This document shows, piece after piece, positions 7,201 to 8,426 of a DNA stretch of 8,426 nt. The number at the start of each line of letters is the position of its first letter. Within the stretch, counting starts at the first letter, position 1. This stretch comes from Cytophagaceae bacterium (GTDB lineage: Bacteria > Bacteroidota > Bacteroidia > Cytophagales > Spirosomataceae): assembly GCA_027485075.1 (NCBI GenBank), contig JAIXRT010000080.1, positions 1 to 8,426 of the forward strand, written 5' to 3'. The notes under the pieces were generated by a model that saw only the letters and a list, made by a program, of their open reading frames with translations, did no database searches and was not told where the DNA came from. The translations under genes and the position numbers were made by a program.

Positions 7201-7664
7201 CGAACATGCACTTGTTCGACGCAGAGAGAAAGCTCCACAAATACGGTTCGATAGAAGAGATTATCGATGCCTTCTTTGTGACAAGATTAGACGTCTATCA
7301 TAAACGAAAGGCTGCTTTGGTTGCTGCGATGCGTGCTTTACTCGTCCGTTTGTCCAATAGGGCCAGATATATCTTGGAGGTCTTGTCGGGGGTTGTCGAC
7401 TTGCGTAAGAAAACGAATCAGCAGGTGGTCGAAATGCTCGAGGGGTTTCGCTATGACAAGATAGAAGACGATTACAAGTATTTGATAAAGATGCCGATGG
7501 ACTCTGTCACAGAGGAACATGTTGCGAAGATTGTTCAGGAGAAGGCGGATACCGAGCGCGAATTGGAAGCATTGCTAGGGACGACCGTGGAGCAGATATG
7601 GCTGAGAGAGTTGGAGCAGTTGGATAGGGAGATTACGAAGCCGAAGAAGATGGTCAAGAAATAA
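4251..7664 (+). CDS. DNA topoisomerase II (type IIA, eukaryotic/NCLDV type)
   Basis: The product (1137 residues) is an ATP-dependent type IIA topoisomerase that passes one DNA duplex through a double-strand break in another, which would relax and unlink replicating genomes. Numbered from the ATG at 4251: the GHKL ATPase has DEGIVNARDH (Glu61, Asn65), ENDGNGID, and GGKNGFGFKL (from 141). The transducer has QTK at 368-370. The TOPRIM domain has EGLSA (Glu452), PLKGKVLNVRG, TDQDLDGSHIKGL (Asp533, 535, 537) and KGLGT (609). The winged-helix core has SIPNMVDGLK, QRKVLY, YHHGE (738) and ASERYIFT with catalytic Arg785-Tyr786, then GIGTGFS. A C-gate and coiled-coil region follows, and the protein stops soon after with a short Lys-rich end (KPKKMVKK), without the long C-terminal domain of cellular enzymes. 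An upstream in-frame ATG at 4224 would add nine residues. I prefer 4251 because MSLAKTYQQKTDKQHILDNP begins like family members and the promoter box sits too close to 4224. No intron or intein is visible. Confidence 0.97.
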   Translation: MSLAKTYQQKTDKQHILDNPDTYIGSVEKVDADMWVFDEETQRIVLKDIEYVPGLYKLFDEGIVNARDHVVRMIQSKAENKKVVSAIETTVSADGLITIENDGNGIDVAKHPENGLWIPEMIFGHLRTSTNYDKDEKRTVGGKNGFGFKLVLIWSTEGSIETVDHVRGLKYYQEFKSNLDVICPPVITKCKSAKPYTKVSFKPDYARLQMPGGLSPDMLALLKKRVFDIGAVTDQSVKKVKVLYNAAPVPVKNFQQYIDLYLGVKDADKPETKRVYECGPAVSDSEGARWEYAVGLSATHEFVQVSFVNGICTHKGGKHVDYIMGQITRKLVDYIEKKKKVKVNASAIKEQLILFLRCDIENPAFDSQTKDFMNTPSAKFGSTCSISDGFIEKVAKMGVMDLACSLTEAKESKAAKKTDGAKTKTVRGIPNLIDANFSGTEKSKDCILILCEGLSAMSGIVSGLSSADRNTIGIYPLKGKVLNVRGEKTAKINENKEIAAIKKILGLESGKKYTSMADVNANLRYGRIMVMTDQDLDGSHIKGLCINLFHAEWESLTKIPGFICFMNTPILRAKKGTQTQLFYNDGEYDSWKRGFGEEGPKGWTLKYFKGLGTSTAVEFKEYFAHKKIVGFTHTGKVSDDSVDKVFNKKRPDDRKAWLENYDKHAYLDTSKPEVSYEEFFDREMIHFSTYDCARSIPNMVDGLKTSQRKVLYSAFKRNMTKEVKVAQFSGYVSEHSAYHHGEASLNGAIVKMAQTFLGSNNLNLLEPNGQFGTRLQGGDDAASERYIFTQLNPLARLVFPEADDAVLTYLDDDGVQVEPEYYVPILPFCLVNGVSGIGTGFSTDIPSYSPAVLSKHLQAKLRGEATQTEFVPYYEGFKGEVIKVADDKYLIRGKYERVGDDKVRIVELPVGVWTMPYLVYLDELLEGGVDKEGKKVAPVLKDVVNLSTEVVVDITVQFPKGKLATMSTEALEKMLKMTTTVSTTNMHLFDAERKLHKYGSIEEIIDAFFVTRLDVYHKRKAALVAAMRALLVRLSNRARYILEVLSGVVDLRKKTNQQVVEMLEGFRYDKIEDDYKYLIKMPMDSVTEEHVAKIVQEKADTERELEALLGTTVEQIWLRELEQLDREITKPKKMVKK

Positions 7665-7757
7665 GCGGTGTCTTAGTTAGTCCATATAAAATAAAAATCA
7701 TTTTTTTACACACTTCGTAATAAAGGCGAAAAGTAACAGTTGCCTAATTACATTAAA

Positions 7758-7784
7758 AGATGCCGACCCTTGCGGTCGGCATTT
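7758..7784 (+). terminator. 3'-end hairpin downstream of topoisomerase II
   Basis: There is a perfect 9-bp inverted repeat, ATGCCGACC (7760-7768) and GGTCGGCAT (7774-7782), with a five-base loop CTTGC. A G-T wobble and an A-T pair extend it to 11 pairs. It lies 95 bases after the topoisomerase stop and 30 bases before the next start codon, and it is the GC-rich exception in an AT-rich spacer (7665-7812). Mimivirus transcripts are known to end and be polyadenylated at such palindromes, so this is probably the topoisomerase mRNA 3' end. No long T run follows directly, so it does not look like a bacterial intrinsic terminator. Confidence 0.75.
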
Positions 7785-7812
7785 GAAATGTAAAAAGGCG
7801 TAAAGAAATTAT

Positions 7813-8426
7813 ATGCTTGATATATATATGTCAGACAGGGATTCCATTAATAGACAACTACGAGTATTAGAAGATATAGCTCGTTTTATAGAAAGGACAT
7901 ATCCTGATTTGTATAATGAATGTGTTTCAGCAAATACATCCACTCGTGTATTTTATACAAATGATAGTGGAGGTTTTGGATACAATGAGGGAACATTAAA
8001 TCTAGCTCTTCAAGAATTGAGAGGACTACCGGTTGAATTGACAGGACAGATAAAAGGTGTTCTTCCACCGGATTTATTAGAACGTCTTGAAGCGGAGGAT
8101 AATATACGTCCTATTTTGGATGTCCCGCCGGTAATTATAAGATATGTTTCACGAATACAACCTGGTAGAAATGTACGTTATATTGAGGGTGTTCCTGTAG
8201 AAGCGCCTGCCTCGTCGGAAGAATCATATTTTACGGCGAAAGAAGCGCCTACCTCGTCGGAAGAAGCCCCTCCGCAATCGCCAAAAAACATGAAGCGCAC
8301 GAAAATCAAACGAAGAACACCAAAAAAAAGGGCGATTAGACAAAGAGAACCTTCCGAATCGGAACCTTCGGAACCTTCTGGTTCCGAGCCTTCTGGTTCA
8401 GTGCCTTCTAGTACAGAAGATACTGA
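7813..8426 (+). CDS. Unrecognised protein with polybasic segment and Ser/Glu/Pro-rich tail (3' end outside window)
   Basis: The frame runs from the ATG at 7813 to the window end without a stop (204 complete codons). A second in-frame ATG at 7828, beginning MSDRDSINRQL, is an equally plausible start; nothing visible decides between them. Residues 1-125 have ordinary globular composition with probable helices (LRVLEDIARFIERTYPDLY; LNLALQELRGLP; LPPDLLERLEAED). From about 130 the protein becomes low-complexity: two copies of EAP(A/T)SSEE, a polybasic stretch at 158-178 (KRTKIKRRTPKKR), then an acidic Ser/Pro tail of SEPSEPSGSEPSG type. The polybasic stretch could bind nucleic acid or act as a nuclear localisation signal. 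I do not recognise a family and assign no function. No AAAATTGA box precedes it; the upstream 30 bases are AT-rich. Confidence 0.85.
   Translation, partial: MLDIYMSDRDSINRQLRVLEDIARFIERTYPDLYNECVSANTSTRVFYTNDSGGFGYNEGTLNLALQELRGLPVELTGQIKGVLPPDLLERLEAEDNIRPILDVPPVIIRYVSRIQPGRNVRYIEGVPVEAPASSEESYFTAKEAPTSSEEAPPQSPKNMKRTKIKRRTPKKRAIRQREPSESEPSEPSGSEPSGSVPSSTEDT
8200..8265 (+). repeat. Direct repeat of 24 bases within the downstream gene
   Basis: Two copies (8200-8223 and 8242-8265) differ at one position. They lie 42 bases (14 codons) apart and in frame, encoding EAPASSEE and EAPTSSEE. Near-identity at the DNA level, including the same codons, points to a recent internal duplication rather than chance from biased composition. 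Confidence 0.8.
8347..8421 (+). repeat. Short imperfect repeats encoding Ser/Glu/Pro-rich tail
   Basis: Degenerate in-frame repeats built from GAACCTTC and GAGCCTTCTGGTTC variants encode EPSESEPSEPSGSEPSGS-type sequence from residue 179 on. The stretch runs close to the window edge, so its full length is unknown. Such tails are typically disordered and vary in length between related strains. Confidence 0.7.

Noticed and set aside
4251..7664. Topoisomerase gene as evidence of a cellular eukaryote
   Set aside because: Lack of introns, missing C-terminal domain, the AAAATTGA box, the 3' hairpin and tight packing fit a giant virus better, although a viral insertion in a host genome cannot be excluded from this window alone.
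7690..7724. Two AATAAA sequences downstream of topoisomerase II (7690-7695 and 7719-7724)
   Set aside because: They are expected by chance in AT-rich spacer DNA; the perfect hairpin downstream is the better 3'-end candidate.
7886..8068. Minus-strand open frame of 60 codons
   Set aside because: It lies inside the plus-strand frame that continues to the window end with coherent composition and repeats, and it has no promoter motif or family match.

Overview
The window looks like a piece of a nucleocytoplasmic large DNA virus (giant virus), most likely from the mimivirus-like branch (Imitervirales). Three things point there. An intron-free eukaryotic-type DNA topoisomerase II lacks the long C-terminal tail of cellular enzymes. 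An exact AAAATTGA box, the early-promoter motif of mimivirus relatives, lies just upstream of it. A perfect GC-rich hairpin lies about 95 bases after its stop codon, as in the hairpin-type mRNA 3' ends of mimiviruses. Genes are tightly packed and intergenic DNA is very AT-rich. The assignment is an inference, because no marker such as the major capsid protein is present.

Layout. From 4152 leftward to the window edge (minus strand) runs one uninterrupted reading frame of at least 1384 codons, still open at base 1. It encodes a modular protein: an N-terminal domain resembling the second half of DUF4347, then seven RCC1-type repeats (enough for one complete seven-bladed propeller), then a tandem array of about 83-residue bacterial-type Ig-like (BIG2/invasin-like) domains. 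Ten array units are complete and an eleventh is cut by the window edge. A 98-base AT-rich divergent spacer (4153-4250) separates it from the topoisomerase II gene on the plus strand (4251-7664). A 148-base spacer with the hairpin follows. A third gene (plus strand, from 7813) is open at the right edge. It encodes an unrecognised protein with an N-terminal region of ordinary composition, a polybasic stretch and a Ser/Glu/Pro-rich repetitive tail.

How the genes relate. Topoisomerase II would relax and decatenate the viral genome during replication. The long repeat protein looks like a structural or adhesive surface component, and nothing in its sequence suggests an enzyme that works with the topoisomerase. 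The two are divergently transcribed. The AAAATTGA box faces only the topoisomerase, so early expression of that gene and later expression of the other is a reasonable but untested reading. The topoisomerase gene is visibly richer in G+C than its neighbours. The most unusual object in the window is the DUF4347-like/RCC1/Ig-array protein, with its near-exact 249-base periodicity, mosaic unit relationships and one N-glycosylation sequon at the same place in every complete repeat.
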